From: Nitrospiraceae bacterium
Lineage (GTDB): Bacteria > Nitrospirota > Thermodesulfovibrionia > UBA6902
Reading direction: 5' to 3'
Assembly (NCBI GenBank): GCA_003599275.1
Contig: QZJG01000015.1
Location: 1 to 64,000, forward strand
DNA length: 64,000 nt
Shown one piece after another: positions 28,600-37,158 of the stretch. Position 1 is the first letter of the stretch. Every line of letters begins with the position of its first letter. The translations under genes were made by a program, and so were the position numbers. The notes under the pieces are model-generated. The model was not told the DNA's origin, searched no databases, and was given only the letters and a program-made list of their open reading frames with translations.

Positions 28600-29234
28600 A
28601 AGAGATCACGACAATGCCGGTGAAAGTGTCAAACGGCAACAAAGCGATTGAAGTCTATGAATATGAAGGCGGCTTCTGTATGACTACGGAGTTTATCGGG
28701 AGATGCCTTGGTTATGCCCATCCCGGACAAAGCATGAGGAAGCTTTTTAACCGCAATAAAGCCGCCCTTGAACCCCATAGGTTTAGCGTCACAGTGACGC
28801 GAAACCCCCAAGGCGGAAGACCCTCGGATTTTTATGATGCAAAGGGCTGCTTAAAGGCAGCAGCTGCAGCCGGATCGTCTCAGGCTAAGAAGTTTCATGA
28901 CCGGCTTGTTGACAAGTTCGCCGAACTGGAAGCTAAGCGAATAGAGCGGATCGAGGCATATTGGTTTGCAGAGAACCGCCGTCCATGGTGGCCGGAGGTC
29001 AGAGAACGAATAATGACAGGTGAGAACTTTCGGCAGATCGCCGAGGCTATGGGACGGAGTACGGCAAGCGTAAGAAATGCCGTTCGCCGAATGATTGAGA
29101 TAGGTATCCTCCAGCCGTTGAGAGCTGCGCAAGCCCTGATTGGTACAACAAGGAAGACCGTTATCCGGTACGGTCGTAAATATATTAAAGATGATCGGCA
29201 GCTCTTTCTTTTTGATGAGCCGCAGACAACCTAA
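28596..29234 (+). CDS. Antirepressor/Bro-N-like phage regulatory protein, cassette B
   Basis: MKEITTM start, CMTTEFIGRCLGYAHPGQSMRKLFNRNKAALEPHRF, C-terminal HTH FRQIAEAMGRSTASVRNAVRRMIEIGIL. Confidence 0.6.
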   Translation: MKEITTMPVKVSNGNKAIEVYEYEGGFCMTTEFIGRCLGYAHPGQSMRKLFNRNKAALEPHRFSVTVTRNPQGGRPSDFYDAKGCLKAAAAAGSSQAKKFHDRLVDKFAELEAKRIERIEAYWFAENRRPWWPEVRERIMTGENFRQIAEAMGRSTASVRNAVRRMIEIGILQPLRAAQALIGTTRKTVIRYGRKYIKDDRQLFLFDEPQTT

Positions 29235-29249
29235 AGACGTAAACCACAA

Positions 29250-29271
29250 GGGGAGGGCGTGAACCCTCCCC
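29250..29271 (+). terminator. Cassette-end hairpin B
   Basis: GGGGAGGG-cgtgaa-CCCTCCCC; no U-tract. Confidence 0.45.
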
Positions 29272-29310
29272 GTGTATAACAACAGAATATACAAAGCACG
29301 CAAGGTGTAA

Positions 29311-29616
29311 ATGTTTAAAAAGCGAACTAACTACAGCCCAAAATTAAAAGCAATGCGCGAAGCAAAGGAGCAGATCCGGCTCAATGGGCCTGCTCCGGAT
29401 TATCCTCCGGCGCTGCCTCATCTGCGCAGGGAGATCATCGTCAGGGATTATGATTTCGGCCTGGTCGAGCACCGCATTCTCTGCTATGAGTGCGGCAGGA
29501 TCGATTGTTACCGCGTCGAGCTGGATGGTCGGCCCTGGCTGACAAAGCGCGTAGGTTGGGCGCGGCTTCTCCGGGAAGGGCTGGGGAAATTATTTTTGAG
29601 GGTGAAGGCAACATGA
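29311..29616 (+). CDS. Phage hypothetical protein
   Basis: 101 aa, stop overlaps the start of the Mor-like gene. Confidence 0.5.
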   Translation: MFKKRTNYSPKLKAMREAKEQIRLNGPAPDYPPALPHLRREIIVRDYDFGLVEHRILCYECGRIDCYRVELDGRPWLTKRVGWARLLREGLGKLFLRVKAT

Positions 29617-29918
29617 ACTGGCTCGACGACCTTAAACCGGAAGAGCTCCCTCCTCACTATCAGGAGATGGTGTCAATAATCGGGCTGGAGGCGACAATGA
29701 AGCTGGCGGAGCATTTCTCCAAACAGCCTTTTTACTTTACCGGCCTCGATGAGCTGGTCAGGAAAAAGAAAGAAGATTACATCCGAAAAAACTTCACCGG
29801 CAGCAATCATAATGCCCTTGCACGCGCGACCGGATACGGCAGGCGATGGGTCTATGCCATACTCAGTGCTACGCCGGATGATCGGCAGGCCGACCTATTC
29901 ATAGGGAAAAACTTTTAA
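29613..29918 (+). CDS. Mor/C-like middle or late transcription activator
   Basis: MNWLDDLKPEELPPHYQEMVSIIGLEATMKLAEHF...DYIRKNFTGSNHNALARATGYGRRWVYAIL resembles the Mor activator family. Confidence 0.75.
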   Translation: MNWLDDLKPEELPPHYQEMVSIIGLEATMKLAEHFSKQPFYFTGLDELVRKKKEDYIRKNFTGSNHNALARATGYGRRWVYAILSATPDDRQADLFIGKNF

Positions 29919-30071
29919 TTGCTTTTTAATAGACTCTTCTGATACCCTTTAAAAATCCTCAATTGTAAATCCCCTGTTATTTCGTGCACCACTGCACCGG
30001 ACACCTGCGCCTGCACTCCATTAAACTCAATCCATGCTCATAATATTCAACGAGTTTCAACCTCCAGTCTC

Positions 30072-30105
30072 GATGCCCCGCCCGTCCAGCGGGGCATCCC
30101 CTTTT
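30072..30105 (+). terminator. Candidate terminator upstream of lysis genes
   Basis: GATGCCCCGC-ccgtcca-GCGGGGCATC followed by cccctttt. Confidence 0.45.
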
Positions 30106-30156
30106 GATAACGCCGAGGGCAGGCAACCAGCCGCACGCCCGATATCCATTGCACAC

Positions 30157-30184
30157 GTAGGGGCGTATTGCAATACGCCCCTAC
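30157..30184. repeat. Perfect 28-bp palindrome, GTAGGGGCG family
   Basis: GTAGGGGCGTATTGCAATACGCCCCTAC. Confidence 0.8.
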
Positions 30185-30200
30185 AATTTAGAGATCCACG

Positions 30201-30788
30201 ATGACCCCCTACGAAAAAGCATACTCCGAGACGATGCATATTGAGGGCCTATACTCTGATGACCCGAACGATTTCGGCGGCGAGACGTACAAGGGCATTG
30301 CTCGCAAAAAGAACCCCGACTGGCATGGCTGGGCGTTTATTGATGAAGCCAAGACAAAGCCCGGATTCCCGGAATCTCTCAAGAACAACGCGCTGATCGA
30401 AGAGCTTGTGAAAGATTTTTATAAGGCACATTTCTGGAATCTCGTATGGGGCGACCGCGTATCTGACCTCTCATGCGATGTTGCGGCAGAGATGTTCGAC
30501 ACCGCCGTAAATCAAGGTCCTTACTGGGCCGTGGTCTACCTGCAGCAGTCCCTCAATCTGCTGAATCGCAACGCGACATTATATCCCGACCTCGTCGTGG
30601 ACGGGGTAATCGGGCAGAAATCAATATCGGCATTGCAGACATATCTGAGACGAGATCCTGCACAGATGCTATTGCTCTGGATGAATATCATGCAGGGCGC
30701 ACGCTACGCAGAGATCATGAAAAAAAGCCCGACGCAGGAAGGGTATGCACGCGGCTGGGCCAAGAGAATCAAATTAATAAAATCATAA
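30201..30788 (+). CDS. Phage endolysin, GH108/N-acetylmuramidase-like with peptidoglycan-binding C-terminus
   Basis: IEGLYSDDPNDFGGETYKGIARKKNPDW catalytic-type motif. Confidence 0.85.
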   Translation: MTPYEKAYSETMHIEGLYSDDPNDFGGETYKGIARKKNPDWHGWAFIDEAKTKPGFPESLKNNALIEELVKDFYKAHFWNLVWGDRVSDLSCDVAAEMFDTAVNQGPYWAVVYLQQSLNLLNRNATLYPDLVVDGVIGQKSISALQTYLRRDPAQMLLLWMNIMQGARYAEIMKKSPTQEGYARGWAKRIKLIKS

Positions 30789-30799
30789 TGGGAGGGCAA

Positions 30800-31378
30800 A
30801 TGGACAGTAAAAATATTCTGCAATCAAAAACATTCTGGGTTAATATCATCGCAGTGCTCGCCATGCTGGCGCAGACGCAGACCGGCTTTATAATCGAGCC
30901 CGAGGCACAGGCGGCAATACTCAGTGTAATCAATATTATTCTCCGGTTTGTAACTAAGTCTCCGGTAGTGTGGGGTAGCGATTCAAACAGTTCAAGCGGC
31001 TCAAGCGGGCTAAACAGTTTAGGCGCATGCCTATTGGCCGTTATGCTGCTGGTGTCCTGCACCTCCCTCAATTCCAACGTTTACAAATACACCGAGGCCA
31101 CCAAGGTCACCGCCGAGGGGATCGCCCGGATCGCCATCAATATGCACAAGGCCGGGACGCTCGATGACAAAAACTATCTGAAGGTCAAGGACACATATGA
31201 GCGCGCCCGGAAGGCCAGCGACGCCGCTATATTTGCGATGCAGGCCGCCCTTGAGGTCGGGCAGGATCCGCGCAGCTCCGAAAACTATAATCTGGCTCTC
31301 GATGAGTCCGTTAAGCTGTTCACAAAGCTCATCGACCTGGCCGTTGATCTCAAACTCATTCAGGGAGGTGGACAATGA
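30800..31378 (+). CDS. Holin-like N-terminus fused to a lipoprotein-like C-terminal region
   Basis: MDSKNILQSKTFWVNIIAVLAMLAQTQTGFIIEPEAQAAILSVINIILRFVTKS then internal LGACLLAVMLLVSCTSLNS. Confidence 0.6.
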   Translation: MDSKNILQSKTFWVNIIAVLAMLAQTQTGFIIEPEAQAAILSVINIILRFVTKSPVVWGSDSNSSSGSSGLNSLGACLLAVMLLVSCTSLNSNVYKYTEATKVTAEGIARIAINMHKAGTLDDKNYLKVKDTYERARKASDAAIFAMQAALEVGQDPRSSENYNLALDESVKLFTKLIDLAVDLKLIQGGGQ

Positions 31379-31565
31379 CACCTGCAGTCCAGGCGCTTAA
31401 TATTCTGGTAACAGCATTACCGTCACTGATCAATATGGTTGCGCATTACGAGGAGATCGCCTCCCGTCCGGACACTCCTCCGGAGGATAAAGAAAAGGCA
31501 AAGGCCCTCCTGGAATCCATGCGCTGGAAATCATTTGATGAGCTGGAGAAAGAGGCGGCGGGCGA

Positions 31566-31835
31566 ATGAGCGAGCTGGCTATCGCGCTGAAAGACTTTGC
31601 ACTCGTCCTGCAGACGCTCGGTCCCTGGGGGATAGTATTTTTTTTATGGTGGGATGGCAAGAAAGAATCAAAAAAATGGGAAGAGCGGCATCAGGCCGTC
31701 GTGAAAATGTATGAGAACAACATCGAACTGGTGAAATCGTATGAAAATCTCTCTTGTGATCAACAAGGAATGATCACTATGAATACTGCCGCAATTACTG
31801 AACTTACAACCATCATAAAAGAGAGGATTAAATGA
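31566..31835 (+). CDS. Phage membrane-anchored coiled-coil protein (possible spanin/DUF2730-like)
   Basis: N-terminal TM LGPWGIVFFLWWDGKKESKKWEERHQ. Confidence 0.4.
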   Translation: MSELAIALKDFALVLQTLGPWGIVFFLWWDGKKESKKWEERHQAVVKMYENNIELVKSYENLSCDQQGMITMNTAAITELTTIIKERIK

Positions 31836-32068
31836 GCACGGAAGACTTGATTAAACAGGGGTTAATAGGACAGAGGAAACAAGCACGTTTAAGATCGGTC
31901 ATTGACGGCAAGGCCGCGTTGCAGGCCCTGCTCAATGAAGCTGTCAGCTCAAAGATTAAGCCCCTTGAGGAGATTAACGTGGATGCTCTGCAATCCCATC
32001 TCGATCAACTGCGCGCGAAAAAAGAGGAGTGCGTGAAACTCGTGCAGGAAATAAAGGATCTGGAATAG
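31832..32068 (+). CDS. Phage hypothetical protein
   Basis: 78 aa, stop overlaps the next gene's GTG start. Confidence 0.45.
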   Translation: MSTEDLIKQGLIGQRKQARLRSVIDGKAALQALLNEAVSSKIKPLEEINVDALQSHLDQLRAKKEECVKLVQEIKDLE

Positions 32069-32583
32069 TGGGAAGGCATACCCGCAGACATGGGAAAATC
32101 CACGAACTGCCCGAGGACATCCGGCGGCAGGTCAATGCGCTCCTGCTCGAACCAACCGTCACGTATGCCGACATCGTAAATTTCCTGAAGGAAAATAAGC
32201 ACGAGGTCTCTGACTCTGCGGTCGGAAGATACGCTGACTGGTTTAACGAATGGCGCGAGACCGAGATCCTCCGGGACCAGGCCGCACTTATCGCCTCAGA
32301 CCCTGCCACAGCGCTTGATCTCGAGAAGATGACCGCCACTATGGCGACGACCCGTTTTGCATACGCGATGAAAAAAGAGGGCTTCGATATTACCGAGCAC
32401 CCGAAGCTCATAGACGCATTTGCAAAGATGCAGGCGAGCAGCGTGAAGCGTGAGCAGTGGATCAATAATATTAAAATCAAGGCCGAAAAGGCCGCTAATA
32501 CCATAGAGAAAAAATTCGCAAAGCAATTCTCTCCGGACACCCTCAAATATATCAAGGAGGTCATTTATGGCCTCGCTACGTAG
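32068..32583 (+). CDS. Mu gp27-like (DUF3486) small terminase candidate
   Basis: GRHTRRHGKIHELPEDIRRQVNALLLEPTVTYADIVNFLKE, GTG start. Confidence 0.75.
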   Translation: MGRHTRRHGKIHELPEDIRRQVNALLLEPTVTYADIVNFLKENKHEVSDSAVGRYADWFNEWRETEILRDQAALIASDPATALDLEKMTATMATTRFAYAMKKEGFDITEHPKLIDAFAKMQASSVKREQWINNIKIKAEKAANTIEKKFAKQFSPDTLKYIKEVIYGLAT

Positions 32584-34201
32584 ATTTTTATTTACATGTC
32601 TATTATCTGCGGGACTATGTCTTTTCATCGGTCCAGTCGACGCGCTTGCGTCACCTGCACCAACGACCGGCAAAAACAAGAGCACCGCAATAATTAATCA
32701 GTCGCCTCAAAACGCTATCACATCTCAATCTACCATTTCGCCTCTGATTAAATTGACCGAGTATCAGCGTCGCTGGGTCCAGGACCAGTCGCGTTTCAAA
32801 ATCGGCAAGTGGTCACGTCAGGCGGGGAAGTCATTTGCAACCTCGCTCGAGGCAGTGCTGGACTGTTTCGAGCATAAGACTAAGTGGGTATTCCTGAGCG
32901 CCGGTGAGCGCCAGTCTAAAGAACTCATGGCAACAGCGGCCATGCATGCCAGGGCCATCAATATCGCCATTGAAGAAGTCGAGGGTACATATAAGGACGA
33001 AGCCGGGACTGAGTATAAGCAGCTCGAAATCGTATTCCCCAACGGTTCCCGCATCGTCGGCCTTCCGGCCAACCCGAATACGGCCCGAGGTCACAGTGCA
33101 AATATACTACTGGATGAATTTGCATTCCATAAAGACTCCCGCGCCATATGGAGATCATTATTCCCGACGGTCACTCGCGGATACAAAATCCGGATCATCT
33201 CAACCCCCCAGGGGAAGAAAAATAAATTTTACGAACTCTGGACCGCGAAGACATTACAGATGTGGGACGGGCTCGAATATGAGCACAAGGGAGAGCGCGG
33301 CGGCTGGTCAAAGCATAACTGCACGATTAATGACGCCGTATCGATGGGACTTGCGCTGCTGGATGAAGAAGGCAAGCCTTGCGAGGCCGAAGATCTCCGC
33401 CTCGCACTCAATGATGATGAAGCCTGGCATCAGGAGTACCTGGTCGAATTCCTCGACGAGACAACCGCCTGGCTGCCCTATGACTTAATTGAGACGGTCG
33501 AAGACCAGCGGATTATTGCGGAGCCGTCATGGGTTGAGGATCTGATAGCCGCAGCGGCAGAGCACCACTCGCAATATAAACACCTGAAGGTACCGCCCGC
33601 ATTTAATGCAAGCCCGATACTCTCAGAAGTGCCTTTTACCGGTGATTTATATGCCGGATTCGACGTAGCGCGTCATCGCGATCTCTCGGTGATCTGGCTT
33701 GATGAGGAACGCGAGGGGATAGCCTGGAACCGCGCGGCGATTTCTCTTAAGAAACAACCCTTCGGCGTGCAGAAGCGTGTATTACATTCACTGCTCGAAT
33801 TGCCGACGATGCGCAGGTGCTGCATTGATAAGACTGGCATCGGCGAGCAGATAGCAGAGGAATCGGTCGAGAGGTTCAGCTCAAAGGTCGAGCCGATTGA
33901 TTTCAGCGCGGCCAGCAAAGAGGTCCTTGCAACCGGCATTAAAAAGTCCTTTGAAGACCAGAAAGACCGGATCCCGGCAGACCACACGATCAGGCAGAGC
34001 CTGCACAGCGTGAAAAAGACCGCGACCGGCACCGGGCATTTCCGCTTTGACGCGGACCGCACCGAGCAGATCGGTCACGCCGATCATTTCTGGGCAAAGG
34101 CGCTGGCAGTGCAGGCGCGGTCGAAACCGGTTGCTCCGATCGAATTCCAGTCAACCGGCAGAAAACGCGAATCAACCAAAATGGCGGGGTATATGAGATG
34201 A
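32567..34201 (+). CDS. Mu gp28-like terminase large subunit
   Basis: LTEYQRRWVQDQSRFKIGKWSRQAGKSFATSLEAVLD, NILLDEFAFHKDSRAIWRSLFP, RIISTPQGKKNKFYELW, nuclease-like DLYAGFDVARHRDLSVIW. Confidence 0.9.
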   Translation: MASLRRFLFTCLLSAGLCLFIGPVDALASPAPTTGKNKSTAIINQSPQNAITSQSTISPLIKLTEYQRRWVQDQSRFKIGKWSRQAGKSFATSLEAVLDCFEHKTKWVFLSAGERQSKELMATAAMHARAINIAIEEVEGTYKDEAGTEYKQLEIVFPNGSRIVGLPANPNTARGHSANILLDEFAFHKDSRAIWRSLFPTVTRGYKIRIISTPQGKKNKFYELWTAKTLQMWDGLEYEHKGERGGWSKHNCTINDAVSMGLALLDEEGKPCEAEDLRLALNDDEAWHQEYLVEFLDETTAWLPYDLIETVEDQRIIAEPSWVEDLIAAAAEHHSQYKHLKVPPAFNASPILSEVPFTGDLYAGFDVARHRDLSVIWLDEEREGIAWNRAAISLKKQPFGVQKRVLHSLLELPTMRRCCIDKTGIGEQIAEESVERFSSKVEPIDFSAASKEVLATGIKKSFEDQKDRIPADHTIRQSLHSVKKTATGTGHFRFDADRTEQIGHADHFWAKALAVQARSKPVAPIEFQSTGRKRESTKMAGYMR

Positions 34202-34368
34202 AAAATTGCAAGACCGGAAATCGCGCACAATCGACGATTCCAGTTAAGAAGGCTGTGAGATAGCCATGTTGAGGGCTGAGGCGTTTTTTGATGAGTTTAG
34301 AAGGGTCAGTGAGGCTATAAGGGGCTGTAATTTTAAAGCGGTGACCCCGCAAAAAGGGAATTTTTAGC

Positions 34369-35880
34369 ATGAGCGACGAAAACAACGAGATTGACGACAG
34401 CAAAAAGCCGGTAACGGACGAGATCGCCACGGTCGAAAAAGACATCTATATGGATTACATCGGCAGGACGCTGATCAATCCGGACAAGACGTTAAAGACC
34501 GAGGGCGGCGGCAAAGGGATCGAGTTATACGAGGACCTCCTGCGCGATCCGGAGATCCGGCAGGCCATGCAGACGCGGAGGCTTGCGGTCGTCGGCAGGG
34601 AATGGGAGATCATACCGGGATCAGAAAAGGCCACGGACATAAAAATTGCCGACTATGTAAAGGAGGTGTTGCTCTCCTGCAATTTTGACAATGGCAGGAA
34701 GGCCCTCCTCTCGGCAATTGTCCTCGGGTATAAGCCCGCTGAAATCATGTGGGAGTATTCCGAGGGTAGCATCTGGATCAACCGCTTTATCGGCAAGCCG
34801 TCACGGCGGTTCACCTTTGACATGGACAATAACCTCCGATTGATCACGCTCAAGAATATGATCGAAGGCGAGGCAGTACCGTCCCGGAAGTTCCAGGTCT
34901 TTGCGTGGGGTTCTGAAAACGGATCACCATTTGGCTATGGACTCGGCAGCTCCCTCTACTGGATGGACTGGTTCGCAAAGAACACGCTTAAGTTCTGGCT
35001 GATATTTGCGGACAAGTTCGGTCAGCCGACCGCAGTCGGGAAATATCCGACCGGCGCGACGACAGAACAGCAGGGTAAATTGTTAGACGCTATCGATACG
35101 ATCCAGACAGAAGCTGCTATAGCTATCCCGGAGAATATGATAATCGAATTACTCGAGGCAGCCCGCACAGGATCGATGGACACCTATGAGCGCCTCTGCA
35201 ATTACCTCGACAAGAAAAAGACCAAGCTCATCCTCGGGCAGACCCTTACATCTGATGTCGGAGAAAAGGGCAGCTATGCCGCGTCAAAGACACATGAGGA
35301 AGTCCGGCAGGACTTTATAACGGCGGACGCAGATGAACTCTGCGAATCGCTCAACGACCAAGTCATCAAGTGGCTGGTCGATTACAACTTCCCAAATGTC
35401 AAGCGATACCCGAGGATCTGGATCCGCACAGAGGATGAAGAGGACCTGAAGCCTCTGGCCGAGCGTGACAAACTGCTTGTCGACATGGGAGTACCGATCA
35501 CGAAGAAATATTTTTACGACACGTACGGCATTCCGGAGCCGCAGGCTGGGGAAGAAATAGTCAGCGGTCAGCAAACAGCGGACGTAGGGGCGAGGGCTTC
35601 TCGCCCTAAAAATGGGAACGGCGAATTCGCAGAGGACAAAACCTTCCCCGACCAGATAGCCATTGACAACCTCATCGACTCAATCACCCCGGAGCAATTA
35701 CAGGAGCAGCTAAACGGCGTTTTAAAGCCTGTTATAGACCTTATTAAAACCGGCGAATCATACGGGGCGATCATGGAAAAGCTCTCGACATCATATCCGG
35801 AAATGGACTCCGACGCGGTTGAGCAGATGCTCAGCAGGGCAATATTTATCTCGGAATTATGGGGGAGGATCAATGTCTGA
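34369..35880 (+). CDS. Mu gp29-like (DUF935) portal protein
   Basis: 503 aa; DUF935-like; between terminase and gp30/F-like gene. Confidence 0.85.
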   Translation: MSDENNEIDDSKKPVTDEIATVEKDIYMDYIGRTLINPDKTLKTEGGGKGIELYEDLLRDPEIRQAMQTRRLAVVGREWEIIPGSEKATDIKIADYVKEVLLSCNFDNGRKALLSAIVLGYKPAEIMWEYSEGSIWINRFIGKPSRRFTFDMDNNLRLITLKNMIEGEAVPSRKFQVFAWGSENGSPFGYGLGSSLYWMDWFAKNTLKFWLIFADKFGQPTAVGKYPTGATTEQQGKLLDAIDTIQTEAAIAIPENMIIELLEAARTGSMDTYERLCNYLDKKKTKLILGQTLTSDVGEKGSYAASKTHEEVRQDFITADADELCESLNDQVIKWLVDYNFPNVKRYPRIWIRTEDEEDLKPLAERDKLLVDMGVPITKKYFYDTYGIPEPQAGEEIVSGQQTADVGARASRPKNGNGEFAEDKTFPDQIAIDNLIDSITPEQLQEQLNGVLKPVIDLIKTGESYGAIMEKLSTSYPEMDSDAVEQMLSRAIFISELWGRINV

Positions 35881-36667
35881 TAATATCCTTCTCAATGCAT
35901 TTAATCTCCCTCCGGAGGCGGCGATCGAATACCTCCGCAAGAAGGGCTATGAAGTCTCATGGGACTGGCAGGACCTCTGGCAGGCAGCGCAGGCCAGGGC
36001 ATTTACCGTTGCCAAGGCGATGAGGCAGGACATTTTAATCGATATCAGGGACATGGTGCAAAAGGCCCTCAATGAAGGGATCACATTTCAGCAATTTCAA
36101 AAAGAGCTGGTCCCGCTTCTCAAGGCAAAAGGCTGGTGGGGCAAGATGCTGGCCGGAGACGTGCCCGGATTCGATCCGGCGACCGGTGGTGATCCGGACA
36201 AGCTCGTGCAGCTCGGCTCTCCCTGGAGGCTCAAGACTATCTATCGCACAAACCTGCAGGTCGCATATATGGCAGGCCGTGAGCAGGGGATGGAAGAGGT
36301 CGCCAAGGCGCGGCCTTACTGGCAGTACATCGCAGTCCTGGACAGCAGGACACGGCCAGCTCACCGGGCTATGCATGGGAAGATATTCCGGTGGAATGAT
36401 CCCTTCTGGGACAAATTCTATCCGCCCAATGACTGGGGCTGCCGCTGCAGGGTACGGAGCCTGTCAGAGCGCGAGATGGAGCGCGACGGCCTTGAGCCCG
36501 AGTACTCTACAGGTAAGATCAGCACTAAGGAAATCGTCGCCGACAAAAAGACCGGCGAGCTATCAACGATATCGACATACCGCGATCCGGCAACGGGTGA
36601 CAGATTAACAACCGGGCCCGGATGGGATTACAACCCCGGAAGGGCGAGTTGGAGCAAGGCATCATGA
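35873..36667 (+). CDS. Mu F/gp30-like head morphogenesis protein
   Basis: TIYRTNLQVAYMAGREQGM...WQYIAVLDSRTRPAHRAMHGKIFRWNDPFWDKFYPPNDWGCRCRV. Confidence 0.92.
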   Translation: MSDNILLNAFNLPPEAAIEYLRKKGYEVSWDWQDLWQAAQARAFTVAKAMRQDILIDIRDMVQKALNEGITFQQFQKELVPLLKAKGWWGKMLAGDVPGFDPATGGDPDKLVQLGSPWRLKTIYRTNLQVAYMAGREQGMEEVAKARPYWQYIAVLDSRTRPAHRAMHGKIFRWNDPFWDKFYPPNDWGCRCRVRSLSEREMERDGLEPEYSTGKISTKEIVADKKTGELSTISTYRDPATGDRLTTGPGWDYNPGRASWSKAS

Positions 36668-37158
36668 TCACATTAAGAGTTAATGACAGCAAAGTAGTTG
36701 CCCTCCTCGGGGAACTGGCATCGAGGGCAAAAACCCCTCGCCCGGTCATGAGCGAGATAGGGGATATTGTCATATCGTCCATTGAGAAAAATATCCAGGT
36801 CGGAGGTCGGTACTCCACTCCCGATTCGTGGAAGGGCGGATCACGTAAGTGGAAGGGCCTCTCCTCCGCCACGATAAAGCAGCGCACGAAAAAGGGCTAC
36901 TGGCCCGGAAAGATATTGCAGCAGACCGGCCAGCTCGCAGGCTCTCTGTCAAAGAGGGTCACTAATAATTCCGTAATCGTCGGAACAAATAAAGTTTATG
37001 GAGCGGTCCATCAATTCGGCATTGGGCGGAGATCTTCATTAAGGTCCCGCAGGGTAATGCCCGCTATCCCGGCCCGTCCGTGGATCGTCGTGCAGGATGA
37101 GGACCTGACCGAGATGGGACATGCCATCACCGCATACCTGATGAAAGGAGTCAAATGA
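36664..37158 (+). CDS. Mu gpG-like virion morphogenesis protein
   Basis: KWKGLSSATIKQRTKKGYWPGKILQQTGQLAGSLSKRVTNNSVIVGTNKVYGAVHQFG. Confidence 0.88.
   Translation: MITLRVNDSKVVALLGELASRAKTPRPVMSEIGDIVISSIEKNIQVGGRYSTPDSWKGGSRKWKGLSSATIKQRTKKGYWPGKILQQTGQLAGSLSKRVTNNSVIVGTNKVYGAVHQFGIGRRSSLRSRRVMPAIPARPWIVVQDEDLTEMGHAITAYLMKGVK

Noticed and set aside
26317-29280. CRISPR array or diversity-generating retroelement
   Set aside because: No short regularly spaced direct repeats with unique spacers, and no reverse transcriptase anywhere in the window; the repetition is two long cassette copies.
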